Below are positions 24,793 through 32,680 of a stretch of DNA of 64,000 bases, in pieces. Position numbers and translations under genes: made by a program. Source of the stretch: a bacterium (GTDB lineage Bacteria > Planctomycetota > Planctomycetia > Planctomycetales > Planctomycetaceae). How positions within the stretch are numbered: position 1 is the stretch's first letter; each line of letters begins with the position of its first letter. A model generated the notes under the pieces. The model saw nothing but the letters and a program-made list of their open reading frames with translations. It did not search any database and was not told where the DNA came from. The stretch spans positions 62,001-126,000 of the forward strand of contig WGME01000008.1 of the NCBI GenBank assembly GCA_016125225.1, read 5' to 3'.

Positions 24793-27759
24793 CTATTCGC
24801 CGCGCGGCGTCATCCGGGGCAGCCGTGGCCATTTCGAGAAGAGTCCCGATCCCGACGGGCTTTCCCCTTTGGTCTGCTGAATGACACCGGTAGAGGTCGC
24901 ATCTTCCCCGCCGTTGCGATGCGGATCGTGCGGGATCACCTGCAAGTCATCAAGCAACACTTCGCCCAGTCCGGTAAGCGAAAACGACACCGTGAATTCG
25001 CCACTCGCGGGAACAATCCGCAGCAATTCAAACCGCGTCCATTGTTCGGCATCATAAACCCGGAGTCCGGCCGAACGTCCCAGCAGACTGTCATAAATCA
25101 GGACGCCATCACGGCTCGACTTCACTGGTTCCGTCAGTTTTACCCAACCGCTGATGTGCAGGATCTGACCGGCCCGTACCGGCATGGGGGGCGTTGTCAC
25201 CGTGACCGGCGATTCCTCTAACAAGAGGACCGATGTCACACCGGGATGCGGACGGCATTCCAGCCGCAGGGCATAGCCTTTCTTGCGTCCTGTCGGGAAC
25301 AAGGCCGCCGAGGTCTGCAGAATCTCCGGAGCGCGATGCACGTTCTGCCACTTCTCGGCAGTCATCGTGGCGAAGTCTTCGAACTCACCAGAGGGGAGCA
25401 GGTTTCGCGAATTCAACTGTCGACTGGTACCGAACGTTGAGATTAACCGCCAATGATCGGGAAGTGTTTGATAGCACAAGGTGTAAGGCGAACTGACGGG
25501 GGAAGAAAGCGAATCGACGGCGGCATCCCAATGGCTGCGTTGCAGAATACGCAACTGCTGACAGGCCTGTCCGGCGAGGTCTTCCGCCGAGCGAAAGTCC
25601 CCTTGGCTGAGGGCCGATGTTGCCTGATCGACCCGCAATTTGGCTCCGCCGAGCAGTTGAGGGGCATCAGGCTGAGCCGGGGCTATTGGTTGCAATTGCT
25701 GATCGACCAAGCCCACGCGATCGAGCTTGAGATTCGCCAGTTGCACCATGTTCTTCGCCGCGATCGCTTGAATGCCCGTGATGCGGTCTCGCATTCGTTG
25801 AATTTTTGAGAGTTCCGAAGTCACCCAGATGAATCCGACCTCGTCCAGACGGGGCAGTTCGATCCGCTTCCCACCGGCTGCCGGTGAAGACTGCAGGCGA
25901 TGGAGATGCGTGGGAGTAAACTCGACCACTTCGGCGGTTTGCTCGCAACCCGGCACAATCAGGGTGACATCCGAGACCGCACATTGGGCGGGAACCCATT
26001 GCGACTCACCTTCTAGCCACAATGGCAAGACCAGCAAACCATGCTCGGTGCGCAGCACATAGGCTGACAATTCCTGATCGCGTCCGGCCAGTTGTCGAGA
26101 CTGTTGAGACCGGCTCCGGAGTTGAGCATCGCGTTCCACAACATTGGGCAGGTTCAAGCCGAACGGCAAATTCCGGGCAAAATTGGTGGACGTAGCCCCC
26201 TTAACCTGACACGTGATCGCTTCAAAGTTGCCCGCATGGGCCAGCCAGGGTTCGAGCAGTTGCAATTCCAGATTCACGCGTTTGATCGCCTGGCGACGTT
26301 CTTCCGCGAAGGGCGAATCTTCTGCCAGAGAGGTCGATGTCCAGAAACCCAGGCCCCGCATCCCCGCGACAATGGCCGCATAGGCCTGCAATCGGATCTG
26401 TTCCGGTTCCAGCAATGGGGTCGCACCGCTGGCTGTTAACGTCGATTGAACCTGTGGCGAGGGCTCGACCTGCAGCCAAGTCCAGCAGAAAGCCCCCGGC
26501 CGTGCCTGCGACTTCCGATCGAGCAACCAGCGGCGATAGTCATCGAGTGTCAGCGTGGTTTGTAAGGGATGGCGGCTGATGCCGAGCAGTTCGATATCGC
26601 GAGAAAAGAGACGTTCATCACTAGCCACATCTAACGCCAAAGGACGGACACGGCGGCGGTCCGCGAACTCCAGTTGTTCGATCCAATGCGTGTAGGCTTC
26701 CCGCTGGTCGCCATGCACGCGCGTGCCCAGCATCCAGAACAGCACCGGATCAACATCGGGAGTGAAGGGTACCAAACCCGCTGAACTCGACTCCAGGGGT
26801 TGTCCCTGATCATCGGCCGGACGCGGCGGCGTGGCCGTGACCCATAACCCTTTTGACCACAGCTTTTGAATGAGTGCCGTGTCATCGGCCTGATCGATGA
26901 AGACCGTATTGAATCCGAGGTCGCGGAGTAGTTCGGGAGGTTCGCCGTGGTACCGCACCATCCGCGGAAAAAACGGACGGCCATCGACCAGCAACCGATC
27001 CAGTCGAAATTCCACCTGTGGCACATTACTCAAAGCAGGAGTCTCAAGTGTCGCCGGTCGTTCAATTTCGATCGGCACAATCGGCTTCATTTCCAGATCA
27101 TCGATGGCGATCTGGGTACTCCCCGCCGGCGCTCGACAGGCGAGATAAAGTCGATCGACGTACAACTGCCCGAAGTTCGCGATGTCGGGATATTTCGCAC
27201 GCAATCGTACGAGATGCCCCCGAACTTCCCGGTCGCTGGTCCGGCATGTCAGTTCGCTCCAGCGGTCGGTCTCCTGTAAGACACTCCCCGAGATGATGAT
27301 TTCCACCGGTTGCTTGGTGTCGGGATCGATCACCCCCGGAACAATGATCCCAATCCCCAGAATCCATCCTGGACTGGGCGAGCGAACCCATACCGAGGCC
27401 GTCAATTCATCGAGAACACGACTGGCCGGAACGGAATAAACCAGGCGAGTTGGCAGTCCCGCCTGCGACGACTCCATGCGGATCACTTCGCCTCCGCCGT
27501 TCCGCCCGACCACATCCGAGCGCTCGCTGCGAATGGACTGCTGAGCGGGATCGGAGAGGTCCACCACCCAGGCGGGTTCAAACCGTTCGAAGTTGTCACG
27601 GAGTGGCTCGGCCGCTGGCATGGGGACAGCGAAAGCGAACAAGACCGCACAGAGCCCAGCGGACCGCGCAAAGAAAGAAACCAACGATCGAAACGACCGC
27701 GGTTGGCCCTGCACAGACGACGGTAATCGCGGCATCATCCTTGAAGCCGGTAATCCCAT
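24793..27759 (-). CDS. Large secreted protein, possible carbohydrate-active enzyme-like domains
   Basis: The product of about 988 residues starts with a signal-peptide-like segment ending near PMPAAEP. An N-terminal domain resembles a jelly-roll (LVYSVPASRVLDELTASVWVR region), the central 400 residues include a barrel-like part (RYHGEPPELLRDLGFNTVFID), and the C-terminus again looks like a carbohydrate-binding jelly-roll (LLEESPVTVTTPP region). I see no catalytic signature and assign no enzyme family. ATG 27759 is chosen because GGTGAG lies upstream; a GTG at 27789 and ATG at 27738 are alternatives. It converges with the terpenoid chain across nine bases. Planctomycetes encode many such giant secreted proteins. 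Confidence 0.7.
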   Translation of the reverse strand: MGLPASRMMPRLPSSVQGQPRSFRSLVSFFARSAGLCAVLFAFAVPMPAAEPLRDNFERFEPAWVVDLSDPAQQSIRSERSDVVGRNGGGEVIRMESSQAGLPTRLVYSVPASRVLDELTASVWVRSPSPGWILGIGIIVPGVIDPDTKQPVEIIISGSVLQETDRWSELTCRTSDREVRGHLVRLRAKYPDIANFGQLYVDRLYLACRAPAGSTQIAIDDLEMKPIVPIEIERPATLETPALSNVPQVEFRLDRLLVDGRPFFPRMVRYHGEPPELLRDLGFNTVFIDQADDTALIQKLWSKGLWVTATPPRPADDQGQPLESSSAGLVPFTPDVDPVLFWMLGTRVHGDQREAYTHWIEQLEFADRRRVRPLALDVASDERLFSRDIELLGISRHPLQTTLTLDDYRRWLLDRKSQARPGAFCWTWLQVEPSPQVQSTLTASGATPLLEPEQIRLQAYAAIVAGMRGLGFWTSTSLAEDSPFAEERRQAIKRVNLELQLLEPWLAHAGNFEAITCQVKGATSTNFARNLPFGLNLPNVVERDAQLRSRSQQSRQLAGRDQELSAYVLRTEHGLLVLPLWLEGESQWVPAQCAVSDVTLIVPGCEQTAEVVEFTPTHLHRLQSSPAAGGKRIELPRLDEVGFIWVTSELSKIQRMRDRITGIQAIAAKNMVQLANLKLDRVGLVDQQLQPIAPAQPDAPQLLGGAKLRVDQATSALSQGDFRSAEDLAGQACQQLRILQRSHWDAAVDSLSSPVSSPYTLCYQTLPDHWRLISTFGTSRQLNSRNLLPSGEFEDFATMTAEKWQNVHRAPEILQTSAALFPTGRKKGYALRLECRPHPGVTSVLLLEESPVTVTTPPMPVRAGQILHISGWVKLTEPVKSSRDGVLIYDSLLGRSAGLRVYDAEQWTRFELLRIVPASGEFTVSFSLTGLGEVLLDDLQVIPHDPHRNGGEDATSTGVIQQTKGESPSGSGLFSKWPRLPRMTPRGE

Positions 27760-28084
27760 CAAACTCACCGAAATCGATTCGGTGGACACGTTCTGCTAGA
27801 AAACCACGAGGCGATATCGATAAGGGTCAAGCCATCCCCCCACGATTTGTGTGGTGAAAGCTCAACGTCTCAGCGACTCCTACAATTTGCTGTAACTTCT
27901 CATTCATACAGGATTTGACGCATTTGAGCTAGACCGGTTGTGGAGTTTTTACCACAGTCACCCCGCAACGACTGGTCAAAAATTCACAGCGTAAGTAACT
28001 ACCCACAAAAGATTTAGGAACAATCCTTGCGAAGCGATGCGGTTCGGCACAGAATCTGATCTGCGAACGGCAGAGGAATGCCAT
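27760..28084. other. Divergent intergenic region, no gene seen
   Basis: This stretch separates the large secreted protein (minus) from the small coiled-coil protein (plus). It must carry both promoters. It is more AT-rich than its surroundings around 27890-28020. I see no strong palindrome or RNA gene. Confidence 0.4.
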
Positions 28085-28363
28085 ATGACACACCCGCGAT
28101 TGCCCGAGTCGGATACTGAAGAACTCCCCCAGGAACTCCTGGAACTGGGACGCCGCATATCAGCACTCACGGGCAGCCAGCAGCCAGACCTGCAGCTCGC
28201 TTTCGGCCGAGTGGTCGATTCGGTCCGCCGCCGCCGTCGCATTCTCTCGCTGGTGCAGGAAGCGTTGTCGCAACTGCGACTCGACATCAAGTATTTGATG
28301 TTCGATCTGGAAATGACCCGCAAGGAGCGTGACGAACTCAAACGTCAACTCGACGAACTCTGA
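28085..28363 (+). CDS. Small coiled-coil protein of unknown function
   Basis: The 92-residue product has an acidic N-terminus, an Arg-rich patch (VRRRRRILSL) and a C-terminal helix with heptad-like spacing (MTRKERDELKRQLDEL), which suggests a coiled coil. The ATG at 28085 is preceded by AGAGGA, which favours it over an in-frame start at 28037. There is no signal peptide, so it is probably cytoplasmic. It stands alone between minus-strand genes. No function can be assigned. Confidence 0.6.
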   Translation: MTHPRLPESDTEELPQELLELGRRISALTGSQQPDLQLAFGRVVDSVRRRRRILSLVQEALSQLRLDIKYLMFDLEMTRKERDELKRQLDEL

Positions 28364-28390
28364 GAAATTCGTCTCAGAGCCCGCAGCGAG

Positions 28391-28735
28391 CTACCGGTTC
28401 TGCTGTGACTGCAACATCTGTTGTGAACGGGCACTGGCAGATTCCCAATCATTGGCTTCTGCCGCCGCGACAATCTCGATAAGCCATTGCTGCTCGCGGT
28501 CGGTGATCGCTCCCGACTGATGTTCCGCAGCAATCTTTTCCCGTGCCAACGGCAATTGCTCGGCATTCTTCAAATTGCAGAGATTGTCGACCGCTTTGGC
28601 GAGTTCAAAGGCCGCGGGACTGAATTCCGGATACCGCTGGCAGCCGATCAGGCAAACGAGGCTTGAGAGCCAGATCGTGTGGAGCAGCGCCGTCCTCCAC
28701 TCCATTTTACGCTGCATTTGACGCTCAGAACTCAT
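28391..28735 (-). CDS. Small putative lipoprotein
   Basis: The 114-residue protein has a hydrophobic segment ending in the lipobox LIGC at about residues 29-32, so it is probably a lipoprotein. The remainder is helical and rich in Ala, Glu and Gln. Its start overlaps the end of the DUF1559 gene by 11 bases, so the two are translationally coupled. Later in-frame ATGs at 28717 and 28705 would still keep the lipobox. Planctomycete DUF1559 genes are often followed by a small secreted protein gene; its function is unknown. Confidence 0.68.
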   Translation of the reverse strand: MSSERQMQRKMEWRTALLHTIWLSSLVCLIGCQRYPEFSPAAFELAKAVDNLCNLKNAEQLPLAREKIAAEHQSGAITDREQQWLIEIVAAAEANDWESASARSQQMLQSQQNR

Positions 28736-29777
28736 TCAGCACCTCACCTTCGCGAATGCTCGACATAGCCGCGAATGTTGGACGATGAACGTTTTCCGAG
28801 ATAAATCTCACGGCACCATCGCCCAGCAGCACATGCGCGCCGCCGGTGTGTTCCGAATACATCTGGCCGACATGCAACGTGGGATAGTTCGGGGGATGGA
28901 TAATCGGATTGCCGAAGGCATCCATTTCGCCAATCGCCGGTCCACTATGGACCAGGGCGAGTGTGGCAGCGGTCTCGGTGCTGTTGTCGGGAGTCGAGAT
29001 TCTGGGAATGATCGCCGCTCCGGGAACCACGCCCACCCAGGTTTTGTCGCTCAGCTTCGCGGAATGTTCTCCGAGTAATACCGTGGAAGACAAACCATCA
29101 ATGACGTCACGAAACTTGACCTGCGAGTTGCGATAGAACGGACCATCGGCAAGTCGCGATGTCTCGCCATTTAAACCGCCGGCCGGTCCCGAGCATGTGG
29201 ACCAGCATTCTTCCTGGCCATGATTCCCCACGTAATGACTGCGGGCTAAACGCACCTGCTGGCCACGTTTGATGAGGGGGGCACTTGTGGCATCGACCAA
29301 ACCGAAAGCCTCGTCACCTCCGCTGCAGGACGGGCAGAGGAAGACCGTGAGTTTGGTCGTGACAGCGGCCCGATGGTTCGTATCCCAGATCGGCAGGCTG
29401 AAGTTCAACGACTGACTTAAGGGAGCCTGATCGAGATAGGGCAGCAGCAAGGTGCCCCAACTCCAGCCCGGTGCCGCATCCCAGGTGGTCGCATCGTAAT
29501 CCTCGGCATTGAGCGACCCGATCGCCGGATAGTTGCCGTAGGAGATGTAGCCCGACGGCAGACAACCGTGCGAACTCTCGTAGTTGTGAACAGCTAACCC
29601 CAGTTGTTTCAAGTTGTTACGGCATTGCGTCCGCCGGGCCGCTTCCCGCGCCTGCTGTACGGCTGGTAACAGCAAGGCGATCAGCATGGCGATGATGGCA
29701 ATGACTACCAGTAACTCAATGAGAGTAAACCCGTTACGACGAAATTGCGGCACGTTGGATCGAGGGTTAATACGCAT
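28725..29777 (-). CDS. DUF1559 family protein with prepilin-type N-terminus
   Basis: The 350-residue protein has a type IV pilin-like leader and helix, GFTLIELLVVIAII, followed by LPAVQQAREAARRTQC and, near the end, IDGLSSTVLLGEHS and the H-x-GG-AHVLLGDG motif. This is the DUF1559 family, hugely expanded in Planctomycetota, with extracytoplasmic pseudopilin-like proteins of unknown function. ATG 29777 gives the standard start; a TTG at 29792 is upstream. A prepilin peptidase would be needed for processing; none is in the window. It overlaps the lipoprotein gene by 11 bases. Confidence 0.92.
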   Translation of the reverse strand: MRINPRSNVPQFRRNGFTLIELLVVIAIIAMLIALLLPAVQQAREAARRTQCRNNLKQLGLAVHNYESSHGCLPSGYISYGNYPAIGSLNAEDYDATTWDAAPGWSWGTLLLPYLDQAPLSQSLNFSLPIWDTNHRAAVTTKLTVFLCPSCSGGDEAFGLVDATSAPLIKRGQQVRLARSHYVGNHGQEECWSTCSGPAGGLNGETSRLADGPFYRNSQVKFRDVIDGLSSTVLLGEHSAKLSDKTWVGVVPGAAIIPRISTPDNSTETAATLALVHSGPAIGEMDAFGNPIIHPPNYPTLHVGQMYSEHTGGAHVLLGDGAVRFISENVHRPTFAAMSSIREGEVLNEF

Positions 29778-30076
29778 GTAATCTCCCAGCAACGAAATAT
29801 TTTCGATTGATCAAAATCTTTGGTTAGGCTAATAACACCACTTCGAATTATCAATCAAAATCGGCGTCGATTTTCTCGCGGCGGCCGCGATTGGCAGAAA
29901 TTGCCGCTCCGCGACTGCCTCTTGCCGATTTGGCCGATCTCAGCTACAAGTCCCGACCCGTTATGAGTCTAGAGACCAGAGTCGAGAGCCCAGGGCCGAA
30001 AAACATCGGCCAACCTCCGTGTCACTTTGCCCTCAGCCTTTAACACTCAGCATTTTCTCAGGACGCGTGAGCCCCT
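29778..30076. other. Divergent promoter region between DUF1559 and mreB genes
   Basis: About 300 bases without a gene. The part next to the DUF1559 gene is AT-rich and holds a 9-base direct repeat ATCAAAATC at 29810-29818 and 29854-29862. The part next to mreB is GC-rich. No convincing sigma-70 promoter is seen. Confidence 0.4.
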
Positions 30077-31126
30077 ATGTTCCACCAGATTCGCCGCTGG
30101 GCCTGCCCGGATCTGGCCATTGATTTAGGAACGGCGAACACTCAGGTTGCCGTACCGGGGGCGGGCGTGGTTCTCGATGAACCAACGGTGGTTGCCCTGC
30201 AAAAGGGATCGCGGCGGGTGTTGGGGCAAGGGACCGCGGTAGGCAAACTTGCCCGGCAGATGTTGGGTCGCACGCCCGACTCCATCACCACGGCCCGCCC
30301 GGTGCAGGATGGCGTGATCACCGACTTCGAACTTTGCGAAGCCATGCTGCGCTACTTTCTACGGAAGATCGGCCGCAGAAAGCTGGGATTGCGGCATCGC
30401 GTGGTGATGCCGGTGCCGGGCAGCATCACGCCTGTGGAACGCCGGGCACTGCGCATGAGCGCCGAACGTGCCGGTGCCGGACATGTCTATCTGATGGCCG
30501 ATTGTAAAGCCGCGGCCATCGGTGCCGGCCTGCCGATCTCCGAACCGCTCGCCAGCCTGGTGTGCGATATCGGGGGTGGCACCACGGAAATCGCTGTGCT
30601 CAGTCTGGGAGAAATCGTCTCCAGTCGCTCCTTGAGAATCGCGGGTGATGAGATGGACGAAGCGATCGTTGAGTCGGTTCGTCGCAACTATTCTCTACGC
30701 ATCGGCACGCAGTCGGCCGAACAACTCAAGATGCGCATTGGCTGTGCGGCCCCGCGTGATCAGGAACTGACGGCCGAATTGCGCGGGCTCGATCTTGTCA
30801 GCGGTGTCCCACGCAAAGCGATCATCACCAGTGAAGAACTGCGGGAAGCCCTCGCCGAACCGCTCGAAATCATTTTGCGACACTTGCAAACCGTCATCGA
30901 ACATTGCGATCCGGAGTTGGTTTCCGATCTGGCGGATACCGGCATGGTGCTGTGTGGGGGCGGTGCGATGCTGCCAGGCATCGATGTTTTCTTTCAGGAA
31001 CGGCTGGGCATTCCGGTTCGTGTGCCGCATGAGCCGCAACGCATGACGGTGCGTGGCGCCGCGATTTGTGCCGAACATCTCGACCGCTGGCGTGATGCAC
31101 TCGAAGACGAATTCCGTGATGGTTAA
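30077..31126 (+). CDS. mreB: Rod shape-determining protein MreB-like actin homologue
   Basis: The 349-residue protein has the actin/Hsp70 ATPase motifs in MreB order: phosphate-1 DLGTANT, phosphate-2 VCDIGGGTTEIAVLS, and adenosine motif VLCGGGAMLPGID. MreB filaments guide elongation-mode wall growth under the inner membrane. It heads a plus-strand set mreB-mreC-mreD-mrdA. The gap to mreC is 12 bases. The standard order supports a working elongasome in a phylum long thought to lack a conventional wall. The protein is about the usual length. Confidence 0.9.
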   Translation: MFHQIRRWACPDLAIDLGTANTQVAVPGAGVVLDEPTVVALQKGSRRVLGQGTAVGKLARQMLGRTPDSITTARPVQDGVITDFELCEAMLRYFLRKIGRRKLGLRHRVVMPVPGSITPVERRALRMSAERAGAGHVYLMADCKAAAIGAGLPISEPLASLVCDIGGGTTEIAVLSLGEIVSSRSLRIAGDEMDEAIVESVRRNYSLRIGTQSAEQLKMRIGCAAPRDQELTAELRGLDLVSGVPRKAIITSEELREALAEPLEIILRHLQTVIEHCDPELVSDLADTGMVLCGGGAMLPGIDVFFQERLGIPVRVPHEPQRMTVRGAAICAEHLDRWRDALEDEFRDG

Positions 31127-31138
31127 GGAGTCGATTGC

Positions 31139-32086
31139 ATGCCCGCGACTGCTGAACCAACAACGTCACGACTTTGGCTGATGGGCCTGGGCATGGTCCT
31201 CATGGGAACGGCCGTCTGGTTTGCCCCGCCGCATATGGTGGCCAAGTGCCGTGGTGTCTTCCTCGATATTCTGCGACCCGGCTTGCAGGCGGCACAGTAC
31301 GTCGAACAGGAAATCCATGAACGACAATTGACTTGGCAATCGGAACAGGTGCAGCGATTGTCGAGAGAACTTGCCGCGGCCCAGTCGGCAGAGGCACAAT
31401 CCGAGGCACGTGTCCGTCGATTGTCGGTCCTGCTGGCGGACCAGTCAGAATCCCACGCCACCGAACAATCATCAGCCGATCAAGTGCCCCCGCTGTTCAC
31501 TCCCGCGTTGATCACCGGGCATGTGCTGGGGACTTCGTTGTCGGAAGCCTGGCGAAAAGGTGTGGTCTTCGATCGGGGCTGGCCCTCGGGAGTTCGTGAA
31601 GCCGCCCTGGTGATCCAAAGCCATGCTCCGCTCATCGATCTGGGAGAACCCGACCAGATTTCACCGGAAGACCCGTTGCTGATGGGTCGCGTTGTGCTGG
31701 GCAAAGTGGCCGTCGTGGGCCGCTGGACCAGTACGTATCTGCCAGTCACCGATCAAGAGTTTCGCGGGCCGGCTCAACTGTTACATGCCTCTTCGACCGG
31801 AGCCGTCTGGGGAGCCAAGGGAGTCCTTAAAGGGAACGGGCAAGGATGCGAACTCCAGGGTCTCTCCAGTGCCATGACGGTACGCATTGGCGATGACGTT
31901 TACACGGCTGATCGTGACGGCCTGCTCGATGCCCCATTGTACTACGGCAAAGTTACCACGGCTGAGTTAACGAACGATGGACGCGAATGGATCGTGATTG
32001 TGGAGCCGGCTTCGCGACCGTCATCGCTTACTCAAGTGCAGGTTCTGCGAGCCGCCCTCAATCCGCAACGCATCCTGACCAACTAG
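31139..32086 (+). CDS. mreC: Rod shape-determining protein MreC
   Basis: The 315-residue protein has one N-terminal membrane segment (about residues 11-31), a helical coiled-coil stretch (about residues 50-100) and a periplasmic beta domain, as in MreC. It scaffolds the elongation machinery and activates PBP2 and RodA. AAGGAG lies eight bases upstream of the ATG. Its place between mreB and an mreD-like gene fixes the assignment, because MreC sequences are poorly conserved. Confidence 0.85.
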   Translation: MPATAEPTTSRLWLMGLGMVLMGTAVWFAPPHMVAKCRGVFLDILRPGLQAAQYVEQEIHERQLTWQSEQVQRLSRELAAAQSAEAQSEARVRRLSVLLADQSESHATEQSSADQVPPLFTPALITGHVLGTSLSEAWRKGVVFDRGWPSGVREAALVIQSHAPLIDLGEPDQISPEDPLLMGRVVLGKVAVVGRWTSTYLPVTDQEFRGPAQLLHASSTGAVWGAKGVLKGNGQGCELQGLSSAMTVRIGDDVYTADRDGLLDAPLYYGKVTTAELTNDGREWIVIVEPASRPSSLTQVQVLRAALNPQRILTN

Positions 32087-32107
32087 CGATTGGCGAAGGA
32101 ACAAACC

Positions 32108-32650
32108 TTGAATTTGTGGTTGATCCGACTGGCACAAGCCGTTTCGCTGTATGTCGCATTGGTTCTGCATGTGGCCTACGGTGACGCACATGGTCCGCAT
32201 TGGGTGCTGGTTGTTCTCAGCGGCTGGCTGGTCCGGTTACCGAACTCCCAAGTCGTGTTGCTCGCCGCATTGTGTGGCCTGAGCTGTGATCTCGCCGGTC
32301 ATCAACAACTGGGACTGCACCTCGCGAGTTTGAGCGGCTGGACCGTTGTGCTGCTGGCCGGTTGGCCTGCCGCATGGAGGTACCGTGATTCTTCGGCCCC
32401 GTGCTTGGCATTCTGTCTGACGGGAGCTCACGCTGCGACAACGGCTCTCGTGGCCCACACATTGAACCCCACGCTGGATGCCACACCGACCCATCTGTTA
32501 GCAGAATCGTTCCGATCAGCCGTGGTGACCGCGAGCGTGGTCCTGTTTGCGGTCGTGGTTATCGGCATTCTGCGACGTCTGATTCAGACCACGAACTCGC
32601 CGCGAGGCATGGAAGTGCAGAATCAATGGCTACGGTTATCGGAAGGTTAA
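32108..32650 (+). CDS. mreD: MreD-like membrane protein, TTG start
   Basis: The 180-residue hydrophobic protein has four to five predicted membrane segments (for example VLVVLSGWLV, VVLLAALCGLSC, VVLFAVVVIGILR), as expected for MreD. The best start is TTG 32108, which has GAAGGA seven bases upstream; a TTG at 32090 is in frame but lies before that site. The assignment rests on context (after mreC, before mrdA) and hydrophobicity, since MreD has weak sequence signatures. Confidence 0.75.
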   Translation: MNLWLIRLAQAVSLYVALVLHVAYGDAHGPHWVLVVLSGWLVRLPNSQVVLLAALCGLSCDLAGHQQLGLHLASLSGWTVVLLAGWPAAWRYRDSSAPCLAFCLTGAHAATTALVAHTLNPTLDATPTHLLAESFRSAVVTASVVLFAVVVIGILRRLIQTTNSPRGMEVQNQWLRLSEG

Positions 32651-32680
32651 AGAGTCGACTTGGTCATTTGATGAACTGAC

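Noticed and set aside
29940-30060. Short GAGTC-rich and GAGAG-rich stretches upstream of mreB
   Set aside because: They look like low-complexity intergenic text with no conserved spacing and could not be tied to a regulator.
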